The position numbers and the translations under genes were made by a program. Positions 1 to 7,541 of a DNA stretch of 64,000 nt are shown here, in pieces. The notes under the pieces are model-generated. The model searched no databases and was not told the origin of the DNA. It worked only from the letters and a program-made list of their open reading frames with translations. Every line of letters begins with the position of its first letter. The stretch's first letter is position 1. The DNA is from Arthrobacter sp. PM3 (GTDB lineage: Bacteria; Actinomycetota; Actinomycetes; Actinomycetales; Micrococcaceae): NCBI RefSeq assembly GCF_003352915.1, contig NZ_CP022314.1, positions 3,508,020 to 3,572,019 of the forward strand, read 5' to 3'.

Positions 1-639
1 ATCCGGCTCAACACCGCCGCCGCGCGGTTTACCGCGGACGCGTCCGGGGCCTCCGTCGCCGGCGTCGAACTTCAGGATGGCACCGTGCTGCCCGCTCAGA
101 TCGTCCTGATCGGGATCGGCGTCATCCCCAACACCCAGCTGGCCGAACAGCTCAGCCTGGCCGTTGACAACGGGATCGTCGTGGACCGGTATGCGCTGGC
201 CTCCGACGGCACCACGGTCGCGATCGGGGACTGCGCCAACATGCCCAACCCGGTGCCCGGCTCGGCGCCGGGGGAGCGGATCCGGCTCGAAAGCGTCAAC
301 AACGCGATCGAACACGCCAAGGTGGCCGCCTACTCGCTGACCGGCCGGCGCGAAGAATACGCGGGCATCCCGTGGTTCTGGTCCAACCAGGCCGACCTCA
401 AACTCCAGATCGCCGGCCTCTGCAACGGATACGACCAGACCGTGATCCGGCGCGACCAGGAACGCGGCAAATTCAGCGTCCTGTACTACCGGCAGGGCCA
501 GGTCATCGCGGCAGACTGCGTCAACGCACCCCTGGACTTCATGGCCGTCAAGAACGCCCTCGCCAAGGGCCAGAACATCCCCGCCGGCCCCGCCGCGGAC
601 CCTGCAACACCCCTCAAGACGATCACCACGGACAGCTGA
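1..639 (+). CDS. FAD-dependent ferredoxin reductase, C-terminal part (5' end outside window)
   Basis: The reading frame is open from base 1, so only the last 212 residues are seen. The fragment carries the second half of the NAD-binding domain, the FAD-contacting ATGD-like motif (AIGDCA, with the preceding TTV) and the C-terminal reductase domain with the PWFWSNQ signature typical of putidaredoxin/rhodocoxin reductases. Such flavoproteins pass electrons from NAD(P)H to a 2Fe-2S ferredoxin that serves a cytochrome P450 or ring-hydroxylating oxygenase. The partner is probably upstream of the window. The gene is followed after 41 bp by an HD-domain gene and an aldehyde dehydrogenase, which suggests one operon oxidising an organic substrate. 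Family call is firm; the physiological partner is inferred. Confidence 0.9.
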   Translation: MRLNTAAARFTADASGASVAGVELQDGTVLPAQIVLIGIGVIPNTQLAEQLSLAVDNGIVVDRYALASDGTTVAIGDCANMPNPVPGSAPGERIRLESVNNAIEHAKVAAYSLTGRREEYAGIPWFWSNQADLKLQIAGLCNGYDQTVIRRDQERGKFSVLYYRQGQVIAADCVNAPLDFMAVKNALAKGQNIPAGPAADPATPLKTITTDS

Positions 640-680
640 CTGCGCGCAGACAGTAAGTCGGCCGCCACCGAAGGAGCACC

Positions 681-1418
681 ATGAGCACCCCCCAGACCCC
701 GGTCACCGATACCGGCCCCGGCACCTCCGTAGACCCGGCGGCGGAGGCCTTTGCCGCCGCCTATCCCGTCAGGCCCGTCCCGGCACAGGGGCCGGTCGAC
801 ACCGCACCGATCGCCGCCACCCCCGCAGCCCGGGGCGAGCTCGACGGACTCTGGCGGGCCGTGTTGCACGAGACCCGGACCCGCGGCAACGACATCCACC
901 TGCCGATTTCCCTCGCCTTCGCCGAACGGCTGTGCCGGGCCCATCCGGACGCCGACGCCGAACTCGTGCGCGTGGCTACGCTGCTGCACGACACCGGCTG
1001 GGCCCACGTGGACGAATCCCGGATCATCTCCGAAGGGTTTGCCGGGGACTGGCGCAAGGCAGCGATACGGTACGAACACGAGAAGCAAGGCTGCGTCGTG
1101 GCCCGCAGGGTCCTGCCCGGGCTCGGCTATCCGGCGGAGTTCGTGGACCGGGTTTGCGCGATCATCGACGGGCACGACACCCGGTTCGTCGCACGCTCCC
1201 TGGAAGATGCCCTGGTGCGCGACGCGGACCGGCTATGGCGCTTCGACCAGGCGGGCATCGCGCTGGCCTCCTCCTGGTTCGGCCTGGACCCGGCCGCCTA
1301 CACCGACCGGCTCGCCGCAGAAATCGTGCCCGAGCTGATCACCCAGGCGGCCGTGGACATGGCCACCGCCGACCTCGGCCGGTCCACCGCCCTGCTCAAG
1401 ACGGCGGTCCTCCGATGA
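681..1418 (+). CDS. HD-domain phosphohydrolase-like protein
   Basis: This 245-residue protein has an HD-superfamily metal site: H63 in a helix (LHETRTRG), the HD pair at residues 103-104 (LLHDTGW), a downstream GHDTR near 163 and an aspartate in VRDADRLWRF near 178. The first 45 residues are Pro/Thr/Ala-rich and probably disordered. HD proteins are metal-dependent phosphohydrolases or oxygenases; the substrate cannot be read from sequence. An AAGGAG ribosome site lies 5-6 bases before the ATG. The stop overlaps the start of the aldehyde dehydrogenase gene (ATGA), so the two are translationally coupled and probably act in the same oxidative pathway. Confidence 0.8.
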   Translation: MSTPQTPVTDTGPGTSVDPAAEAFAAAYPVRPVPAQGPVDTAPIAATPAARGELDGLWRAVLHETRTRGNDIHLPISLAFAERLCRAHPDADAELVRVATLLHDTGWAHVDESRIISEGFAGDWRKAAIRYEHEKQGCVVARRVLPGLGYPAEFVDRVCAIIDGHDTRFVARSLEDALVRDADRLWRFDQAGIALASSWFGLDPAAYTDRLAAEIVPELITQAAVDMATADLGRSTALLKTAVLR

Positions 1419-2935
1419 CCGCCGGGACCCACGAAGCCCCGGCGCTGGCGGCACGCAAAGCGCTGAGGCTGCCGTACACCCACGTGGATGACTTTTTCAT
1501 CGACGGTGGCTGGACTCCGGCGCGCGGAACCGGCCGCAATCCGGTCACGGACCCCGCCACGGGCGAAGTCTGGGGCTCCGTCCCGGACGGCACGGCTGAC
1601 GACGTGGACGCCGCCGTCGGCGCCGCCCGCAGGGCATTCGACGGCGGCATGTGGCCCCGGCTCGCGCCCGCCGAACGGGCCGCCCACTTGGTCCGCATCG
1701 CCGAGGAAGTGGAGAAACGGGCCGAGGCGCTCTCGCTGACCAACAGCCGTGAGAACGGCACGCCGGTGTCCGAATCGGCCGGCGCCGCCGCAAACGCGGC
1801 GGGCATCTTCCGCTACTTCGCGACTCTGGCCGGGTACCTGGAACGTGAGGACGTACGGGCCTTCCCGAAGGGCGGCGGCGAATCGGTGGTGCGGCGTGAC
1901 CCCGTCGGCGTCTGCGCGCTGATCGCGCCATGGAACTTCCCCATCAACCTCGTGGTCATCAAGCTCGCGCCGGCGCTGCTGGCCGGCTGCACCGTGGTGA
2001 TCAAACCGGCGTCCCCGACGCCGCTGTCCATCCGGATCATTGTCGACGCCGTGGCGGCCGCCGGGGTTCCTGCCGGCGTCGTTAACCTGGTCACCGGCTC
2101 GGGCCGGCTGGGAGACGCCCTGGTCAAGCATCCGGACGTGGACAAGGTGGCATTCACGGGCTCGACTCCGGTGGGGCGGAAGATTGCGGCCGCCTGCGGA
2201 GAGTTGCTGCGCCCGGTCACCCTGGAACTCGGCGGCAAATCGAGCGCCATCGTGCTGCCGGACGCGGACCTGGATGCCATGTCGAAGGTCCTGATCCGCT
2301 CCTCGATGCGCAATACCGGACAGACCTGCTACATCTCCACCCGCATCCTGGCCCCCGCCAGCCGCTACGAAGAAGTCGTGGACATGGTCACGGCCACCAT
2401 CGCTGCCGGCAAGCAGGGCGACCCGCTGGACCCGGACACGGTGTTCGGGCCGTGCGCCACCGAATCCCAGTACCGGACAGTGCTGGATTACGTCGCCTCG
2501 GGGCTGGCCGAAGGCGCCCGCGCCACCACCGGCGGACACGCCGCGTCACCGGGCGGCGGCCTGGACGGCGGCTACTTCGCCGCGCCCACCGTCTTCGCCG
2601 GCGTCACGCCGGAGATGCGGATCGCCCGCGAGGAAATCTTCGGCCCGGTCATCTGCATCCTCAAATACGACGACGCCGGCGGCAACGTTGACGAGGCCGT
2701 CGGGCTCGCGAACAACACCGAGTTCGGGCTCGGCGGCCTGGTGTTCGGCACGGACCCGGCGGCGGCGCTTGCCGTTGCGGACCGGATGGACACCGGCTCC
2801 GTAGGCATCAACTTCTTCGCCTCCAACCACGCCGCCCCCTTCGGCGGCCGCCACGACTCCGGCCTGGGCACCGAGTACGGCATCGAGGGCCTGAACGCGT
2901 ACATCAGCTACAAATCGATCCACCGGAAGGTATGA
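1415..2935 (+). CDS. NAD(P)-dependent aldehyde dehydrogenase
   Basis: This 506-residue soluble enzyme has the full class-3 ALDH layout: the PWNFP oxyanion asparagine (N174), the coenzyme-binding FTGS motif (about 247-250), the general-base glutamate in LELGGKS (E271), the nucleophilic cysteine in GQTCYI (C305) and the EEIFGP motif. It oxidises an aldehyde to a carboxylate. The open frame continues far upstream, but the start was placed at the ATG that overlaps the previous stop because the residues after it match the usual ALDH N-terminus. The aldehyde is probably the product of the P450/oxygenase system whose reductase lies just upstream. Substrate unknown. Confidence 0.93.
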   Translation: MTAGTHEAPALAARKALRLPYTHVDDFFIDGGWTPARGTGRNPVTDPATGEVWGSVPDGTADDVDAAVGAARRAFDGGMWPRLAPAERAAHLVRIAEEVEKRAEALSLTNSRENGTPVSESAGAAANAAGIFRYFATLAGYLEREDVRAFPKGGGESVVRRDPVGVCALIAPWNFPINLVVIKLAPALLAGCTVVIKPASPTPLSIRIIVDAVAAAGVPAGVVNLVTGSGRLGDALVKHPDVDKVAFTGSTPVGRKIAAACGELLRPVTLELGGKSSAIVLPDADLDAMSKVLIRSSMRNTGQTCYISTRILAPASRYEEVVDMVTATIAAGKQGDPLDPDTVFGPCATESQYRTVLDYVASGLAEGARATTGGHAASPGGGLDGGYFAAPTVFAGVTPEMRIAREEIFGPVICILKYDDAGGNVDEAVGLANNTEFGLGGLVFGTDPAAALAVADRMDTGSVGINFFASNHAAPFGGRHDSGLGTEYGIEGLNAYISYKSIHRKV

Positions 2936-3052
2936 CCGGCAGCCCGACCGCGCCGGTCGCGCAGCCCGGTCAAGCCCTAACACGCGGCCCGGTCAAGTAA
3001 ATTGTCCTAGGGGCAATCCGGCGTACCGGCAGCAACTAACCTAGGGAGTAGC

Positions 3053-4258
3053 GTGAGCGAGCTGATCACGAGCCAGGAAGGGACCGGCAATGGCGCGGCA
3101 CCGTCCGGGACCGGCGCGGCGTATCCGCAGTTGCGGCTCAACACGGCGGCCCTGGAGAATAACATCCGGGTCATGGCGAACTGGTGCCGGGACCGGGGCG
3201 TTGAGCTGGCCCCGCACGTCAAGACCACGATGTCGGCGCCGATCATTGAACGGCAGCTGGCGGCCGGCGCGGTCGGCGTCACCGTCGCCACCGTGGACCA
3301 GGTCAAGTCGGCCCTGACCTGGGGACACAGCCGGGTCCTCGTCGCCAACGAGATCGTCGACGGGTACGGCCTGCGGCGCCTCCGCGGCTGGCTGGAGGAC
3401 GATCCGAACCGGGAAATCCGGTGCTTCGTCGATTCCGCCGCCGGCGTCGCAGCGGCGGCCGCAGCATTCGACGGCGCCGCGGCCGCCCTCGAGGTGCTGA
3501 TCGATGTCGGGACGCCCGGCGGGCGCACCGGGGTCCGCAGCCTGGACGAAGGCCTGGTCCTGGCCCGGACGGTCCATGCCACACCGGGCCTGAAGCTGGT
3601 GGGCGTCGCCGGTTATGAAGGCGTGGTGCCCAACAGCCGGGCGGAGGACACGGTCACGGCGGTTGACCGGCACTGCCGGCTGGTGCGCGACCTGTACATC
3701 GAAGCGTCAGGCTTCTTCGAGACCTCCGCCCCCGTCTATTCCATGGGCGGGTCCGCGTTCCCGGACCGGGTGGTGGAGTTCCTTCCCGACCCCGGCAGGG
3801 TGCCGGGAACCAGGAATGTCCTCCGTTCCGGGTGCTACGTCACGCACGACCACGGGACGTACGCCGCTGTGAGCCCCATTCCCGGACTGATCCCGGCGCT
3901 GTCCGTCCGCGCCGTCGTCCTGTCCACGCCCGAACCGGGGCTCGCCGTCGTCGGTGCCGGCAAGCGAGACCTTCCCTACGACGCCGGACTGCCCGCCTTC
4001 CTGTCGGCCCGGACGGCGGACGGCGCCGTCAAGGACGGCGCATCCGCACAGGTGCGGACTCTCTTCGATCACCACGCGGTGCTGGCCGGGGCGACCGGCC
4101 TGGACGTCACCGACACAGTCGATTTCGGGATCTCCCACCCCTGCTCGGCGTTCGACCGCTGGCCCGACTACGTCGTCACCGACGGCGACGGGCACGACAT
4201 TGACGTGTGGGGCACCGACTTCCACCGGTCATCCCTGGCAGGGAAGCGGCGTGCTTGA
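3053..4258 (+). CDS. PLP enzyme of the D-serine dehydratase/D-threonine aldolase family
   Basis: This 401-residue protein has an alanine-racemase-like PLP barrel at the N-terminus, with the Schiff-base lysine at K57 in APHVKTTM (usually PHxKTH), and a C-terminal beta domain ending in SHPCSAFDRWPDY. The H-x-C pair there matches the zinc ligands of eukaryotic-type D-serine dehydratases and related D-threonine aldolases. It should act on a D- or beta-hydroxy amino acid. The GTG start has AGGGAG about 5 bases upstream. The gene follows the ALDH gene after 117 bp, so it may have its own promoter, and its end overlaps the next gene by 8 bp. The threonine after the lysine in place of histidine is a small oddity. 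Confidence 0.85.
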   Translation: MSELITSQEGTGNGAAPSGTGAAYPQLRLNTAALENNIRVMANWCRDRGVELAPHVKTTMSAPIIERQLAAGAVGVTVATVDQVKSALTWGHSRVLVANEIVDGYGLRRLRGWLEDDPNREIRCFVDSAAGVAAAAAAFDGAAAALEVLIDVGTPGGRTGVRSLDEGLVLARTVHATPGLKLVGVAGYEGVVPNSRAEDTVTAVDRHCRLVRDLYIEASGFFETSAPVYSMGGSAFPDRVVEFLPDPGRVPGTRNVLRSGCYVTHDHGTYAAVSPIPGLIPALSVRAVVLSTPEPGLAVVGAGKRDLPYDAGLPAFLSARTADGAVKDGASAQVRTLFDHHAVLAGATGLDVTDTVDFGISHPCSAFDRWPDYVVTDGDGHDIDVWGTDFHRSSLAGKRRA

Positions 4259-4916
4259 ACTGGTCGCGGAACTGGTGCCGCAGGCCATTGGCGTGGCGGC
4301 CAGCCCGCTCCCGCTGATCGCGGTGCTCCTGATGGTCCTGTCCCCGGACGGCCGGGGCAGGAGTACCGCCTTCGCCGCCGGCCGGGTCCTCGGGGTCCTG
4401 ACCGCAGTGCTTGCGGTGGCCGCCCTGTCCGAATTTGTCACCCAAGCCTCGGGCGGGACGCGCGCGGGCGCCGTCATTCGCCTCGTGCTGGGTGCAGCGT
4501 TGATCGTCCTGGCCGTCGCCAAGCTCCGATCGCGACCAAAGGATGCAGCCGAGCCGAAGACCCCCGGCTGGATGCAGGCCCTGGACAGCATGCCGCCCGC
4601 GAAGGCCCTGAAGACCGGATTCATGGTGACAGTGGTCAATCCTGAGGAACTTATCTTCGCCATCGCGGCCGGCGTCGTGATCGGCAGCGCGACGGTCCCG
4701 CCCGGCATGGTTGCCGCGGCAGTGCTCGTTTATACGGCGATCGCCACTGGCACCGTCGTGGTGCCGGTGGTGGCATATCTCCTGGGCGGCGCACAGGTAC
4801 GCGATGTGCTGGAACCGGTCAGGACATGGCTGGTGCGCTATTACAACATCATCATCGCGGCGGTGCTGGCCATCATTGGCGCGGTCATGATCGGCAAAGG
4901 CCTCGCCGGCCTCTGA
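4251..4916 (+). CDS. GAP-family (Sap/LysE-like fold) membrane protein
   Basis: This 221-residue integral membrane protein has about six hydrophobic helices: near 10-28, 40-60, 70-88, then after a polar loop (residues about 90-115) three more at roughly 120-145, 150-175 and 190-220. The pattern, the SPLPLIAVLLMVLSP opening and the NPEELIFAIAAG segment match the actinobacterial GAP family, which includes the mycobacterial peptidoglycolipid-addressing protein. It probably exports a small or lipid-linked compound. The GTG start lies inside the 3' end of the PLP-enzyme gene (8-bp overlap), so the two are co-translated. A second, unlinked GAP gene lies at 19147-19836. Confidence 0.75.
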   Translation: MLELVAELVPQAIGVAASPLPLIAVLLMVLSPDGRGRSTAFAAGRVLGVLTAVLAVAALSEFVTQASGGTRAGAVIRLVLGAALIVLAVAKLRSRPKDAAEPKTPGWMQALDSMPPAKALKTGFMVTVVNPEELIFAIAAGVVIGSATVPPGMVAAAVLVYTAIATGTVVVPVVAYLLGGAQVRDVLEPVRTWLVRYYNIIIAAVLAIIGAVMIGKGLAGL

Positions 4917-4947
4917 CCGGTCCGGCGTTGGCTGGCCACGCTGCAGC

Positions 4948-5232
4948 TCAGCTCTTGAGCTGCCTTGTCAGGACTTCGAATTCCTCCACGCCCAGGACCT
5001 GCATGTGCTGCTCGGCGCTGGTTTCGGTGCGGATCTTCGTGGCGGCTTCCTCGCTGCCGGAGAGGGCGGCCTCGTCGTCCCACAGCGTGATGGACAGCGA
5101 TTTGTTGTCCTTCCCGAGCAGGTAGTAGATGCCGAGGCAGCCGGGCAGTTGGAGTACCCGGCTGACGGTCTCGTCCGAGGGAGCTCCGGAGCTGTCCGGG
5201 CCGGGCTGGTACGTGCTGACGCGAGCGAACAT
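4948..5232 (-). CDS. Small antibiotic-biosynthesis-monooxygenase-like (ABM fold) protein
   Basis: This 94-residue protein (start MFARVSTYQPG) has the size and pattern of a dimeric alpha/beta-barrel ABM protein: an RVSTYQ first strand, a helix, then GCLGIYYLLGKDNKSLSITLWDDEAAL and a final LGVEEFEVL strand. Many members are stress-related or heme/quinol-linked; no catalytic residues can be assigned. The ATG was chosen because AGGAGG lies directly upstream, although the frame stays open for about 260 more bases. It stands alone, convergent with the GAP gene. A similar ABM-like gene occurs at 28955-29251. Confidence 0.75.
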   Translation of the reverse strand: MFARVSTYQPGPDSSGAPSDETVSRVLQLPGCLGIYYLLGKDNKSLSITLWDDEAALSGSEEAATKIRTETSAEQHMQVLGVEEFEVLTRQLKS

Positions 5233-5493
5233 GTCGATCCTCCTGGATCCGGGTGTGTTGCGAAGGCCTGCCCTCCTCCCACCAGTAAGGACCCGTTCCG
5301 GCGGGATGCACAAGAGGGATGCACAAGGGTGGAGTTGCTTGATCCCGCCGGCAGGGGTCCCAAGACTCTGTCTTGCGGCCGGCGGACAGTGGGACGATCC
5401 GGGGGCGGGCGCAAGGATCCGGCTCACTGCTCCGTGCCCGGCGCGATCACCATCCGGTCCCGCCGGGCGGACGGGTCCGTCAAGGAGGTTCAC

Positions 5494-5865
5494 ATGATTA
5501 CTGCCACGATGGTTGTCGCAACGATTCCGGTCACCGACCTCGAGCGCGCGAAAGCATTCTACGCAGATACCCTCGGCCTGGAATTCCTGTGGGAGACCCC
5601 CGTCGGCGTCCGGTTCCGCTGCGGCACTGCCAGCGAGATCTCAATCTTCAAACGCCCGCCGGTCACAACGGAACACACGCTCGCCCACTTCGAAGTGGAG
5701 GATATCGAGGCCGTTGTCCGGGACCTGGGCGGAAAGGGCGTGGAATTCCTGGACTACACCGAAGGCCCGCTCGTCACCACCGGCCATATCGCGCAACTCG
5801 GCCCCGCGCGGGGCGCGTGGTTCCGCGACCCTGACGGCAACACCCTCGGACTGCGCCAGGGCTAG
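5494..5865 (+). CDS. Glyoxalase/bleomycin-resistance (VOC) family protein
   Basis: This 123-residue protein consists of a single VOC domain: an N-terminal beta-alpha-beta unit (VVATIPVTDLERAKAFY), the LGLEFLWE turn, the HFEVEDIEAVV unit and the closing GAWFRDPDGNTLGL strand typical of extradiol-dioxygenase/glyoxalase proteins. It probably binds a divalent metal and a small hydrophobic or electrophilic substrate. A near-perfect ribosome site (AAGGAGG) stands 6 bases before the ATG, which settles the start within a much longer open frame. No operon partner; the next gene is convergent. Confidence 0.88.
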   Translation: MITATMVVATIPVTDLERAKAFYADTLGLEFLWETPVGVRFRCGTASEISIFKRPPVTTEHTLAHFEVEDIEAVVRDLGGKGVEFLDYTEGPLVTTGHIAQLGPARGAWFRDPDGNTLGLRQG

Positions 5866-5890
5866 CGAACCGGCCCGGCAGGTTCCGCAT

Positions 5891-6556
5891 TCAGACGGGT
5901 GCCCCGCCGGACTGCGGGCACCGCGCCTGATCGCGGGCCTCGCGGGCCGCCGCGACGTCGGCGGCGCTGTCCATGTCGCCCCGCGCGTGCAGACCGGCCA
6001 CCACGCCGTCGATGTCGGCGTCGGGCCGGTTCTGGCTGAGCTTGTTCTTGGCCTCGATGCGCGTGATGAGGAGCTCGACGCCGACGATTGCGCGCAGCTG
6101 CCCCGCAATGTAGCGCTCGGGAGCGTCATCGACGCTCCAGGGCCGCTCCTCGCCTGCCTCGTTGTGTTCGCTGAGCCGCCGCACGTGGCTGGCGAGCCAG
6201 ACGGGATCTTCGTGGATGACGAGTGTGCCGTACACGTGGGCGATGGAGTAGTTCCAGGTCGGAACGACGCGCCCGTGCTCCGCCTTCGAGGCGTACCACG
6301 ACGGCGAGATGTAGGCGTCAGCGCCCTGGATGATGACAAGCGATTCGCCGAGCGCCGGTTCCGACCACTGCGGGTTGTTGCGGGCCAGATGCCCGCGCAG
6401 CGCCCCCTGCTCGCCGGCGTCGGGGTCGAAGACGAACGGCAGCAGGGTGGCCAGCATGCCCTGCGCGGTGGCGGTGATCAGGTTGGCCGCGGCCGGGCGG
6501 GTGAGCAGGTCCCGGACCGAGTCAGGGCTGGCGGCGAAGTGTGCGGGTGTGTACAA
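5891..6556 (-). CDS. PaiB-like FMN-binding protein
   Basis: This 221-residue protein matches the PaiB/FMN-binding split-barrel family end to end: MYTPAHFA at the start, GHLARNNPQW near 75, ISPSWYASKAEHGRVVPTWNY near 105-125 and the conserved HVYGTL segment. PaiB of Bacillus is described as a negative regulator of proteases and sporulation; in most bacteria the family is annotated as an FMN-binding or transcriptional-regulator protein. The start is TTG, chosen because AAGGGGAC lies just upstream and the translated N-terminus matches family members. The gene overlaps the 3' end of the EamA exporter gene by 35 bp, so the two form one unit. Confidence 0.9.
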   Translation of the reverse strand: MYTPAHFAASPDSVRDLLTRPAAANLITATAQGMLATLLPFVFDPDAGEQGALRGHLARNNPQWSEPALGESLVIIQGADAYISPSWYASKAEHGRVVPTWNYSIAHVYGTLVIHEDPVWLASHVRRLSEHNEAGEERPWSVDDAPERYIAGQLRAIVGVELLITRIEAKNKLSQNRPDADIDGVVAGLHARGDMDSAADVAAAREARDQARCPQSGGAPV

Positions 6557-7541
6557 GACGATCGTCCCCTTCGGAATGCGGCGTGAGGAATGCGGACTGC
6601 GGACTGGTGCGGCGCGGGGCGCGGGGGGACGGGCGGGACCGGACGGCCAGGCCCGCCAGGAGGACCACCGCGGCGCCGCCGATGATGGTGCTCCAGCCCA
6701 GGGTCTCGCCGAGGATGAGCCCGGCCCAGCAGATGCTCAGCACCGGTTGGACCAGCTGGACCTGGCTGACCCGCGCCATGGGGCCGATAGCCAGGCCGCG
6801 GTACCAGGCGAAAAAGCCGAGGAACATGCTCACGACCCCAAGGTACGCGAAGGCCGCCCACTGCGCAGGACTGGCGCTTGGCGGCTGCCCGGCGACGGAG
6901 AGGGCGGCCATGGACGCCATGACGGGGGCGGCGAGGACCAGTGCCCAGGAGACGGTCTGCCAGGCGCCGAGTTCGCGGGCCAGCGTGCCGCCCTCGGCGT
7001 AGCCGATCGCCGCGGCCACAACCGCGCCGAAGAGCAGGGCGTCCGCCAGGTGCAGTTGACCGATCCCGCCGGACTGCACCGACGCAAAGGCGATTGCCGC
7101 AACGGCGCCGACGCCGGTCATGGCCCAGAACGTAGTGGGCGGGCGTTCGTGGCCGCGCAGCACCGCCATGGTTGCCGTCGCGGCCGGGAGTAGCGCGATG
7201 ACGACGGCGCCGTGGCTGGCGGGGACCGAGGTGAGGGCAAAGGACGTCAACAGCGGGAATCCCGCAACTACCCCGCCGGCGACGACGGCGACGCGTGCCC
7301 ACTGGGTGCCGCGGGGCAGCCGCTGGCGGGTCACGGCCAAGGCGGCCGCGGCGAGAACGGCCGCGACAACGGCCCGGCCCGAACCGATGAACAAGGGGGA
7401 GAGGCCGGCGACCGCCACCCTCGTGAACGGAACCGTGAAGGAGAAGGCGGCGACGCCCAGCAGTCCCCACCACAGTCCGGCCGCCGGCCGGGGCGATAAC
7501 GGTTGGCGCAGAACGTGAGTAGCGCTACTATTGTGTCTCAT
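6522..7541 (-). CDS. EamA/DMT-family permease
   Basis: This 339-residue protein has ten predicted transmembrane helices arranged as two EamA repeats (first about residues 20-145, second about 160-300), with PFTRVAVAGLSPLFIGSGR at the start of the first and LAPVMA/GMLILGE-like segments (AGLILGETLGW) in the second. It probably exports a metabolite or amino-acid-like compound. The hydrophilic tail after about residue 305 overlaps the PaiB-like gene. Its ATG shares bases with the ATG of the divergent MocR-type gene (CATG at 7539-7542). An upstream GTG at 7556 is an alternative start. Such pairing suggests the MocR protein controls this exporter. Confidence 0.87.
   Translation of the reverse strand: MRHNSSATHVLRQPLSPRPAAGLWWGLLGVAAFSFTVPFTRVAVAGLSPLFIGSGRAVVAAVLAAAALAVTRQRLPRGTQWARVAVVAGGVVAGFPLLTSFALTSVPASHGAVVIALLPAATATMAVLRGHERPPTTFWAMTGVGAVAAIAFASVQSGGIGQLHLADALLFGAVVAAAIGYAEGGTLARELGAWQTVSWALVLAAPVMASMAALSVAGQPPSASPAQWAAFAYLGVVSMFLGFFAWYRGLAIGPMARVSQVQLVQPVLSICWAGLILGETLGWSTIIGGAAVVLLAGLAVRSRPSPRAPRRTSPQSAFLTPHSEGDDRLVHTRTLRRQP
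7518..7529. promoter_or_regulatory. 12-bp perfect palindrome between divergent starts (candidate MocR site)
   Basis: AGTAGCGCTACT is a perfect 12-bp palindrome. It lies 10 bases upstream of the MocR-type ATG and inside the first codons of the divergent EamA gene. TACTAT (7526-7531) overlaps its right arm and would be a -10 box for a leaderless MocR transcript starting at the ATG. A related half-site (GATAGCAC) follows at 7549-7556. Binding by the MocR protein is inferred. Confidence 0.5.

Noticed and set aside
932..1414. Possible 161-residue N-terminal extension of the aldehyde dehydrogenase
   Set aside because: The frame is open by GC bias only; it is the shadow of the HD-domain gene, and the protein starting at 1415 already has a complete ALDH N-terminus.
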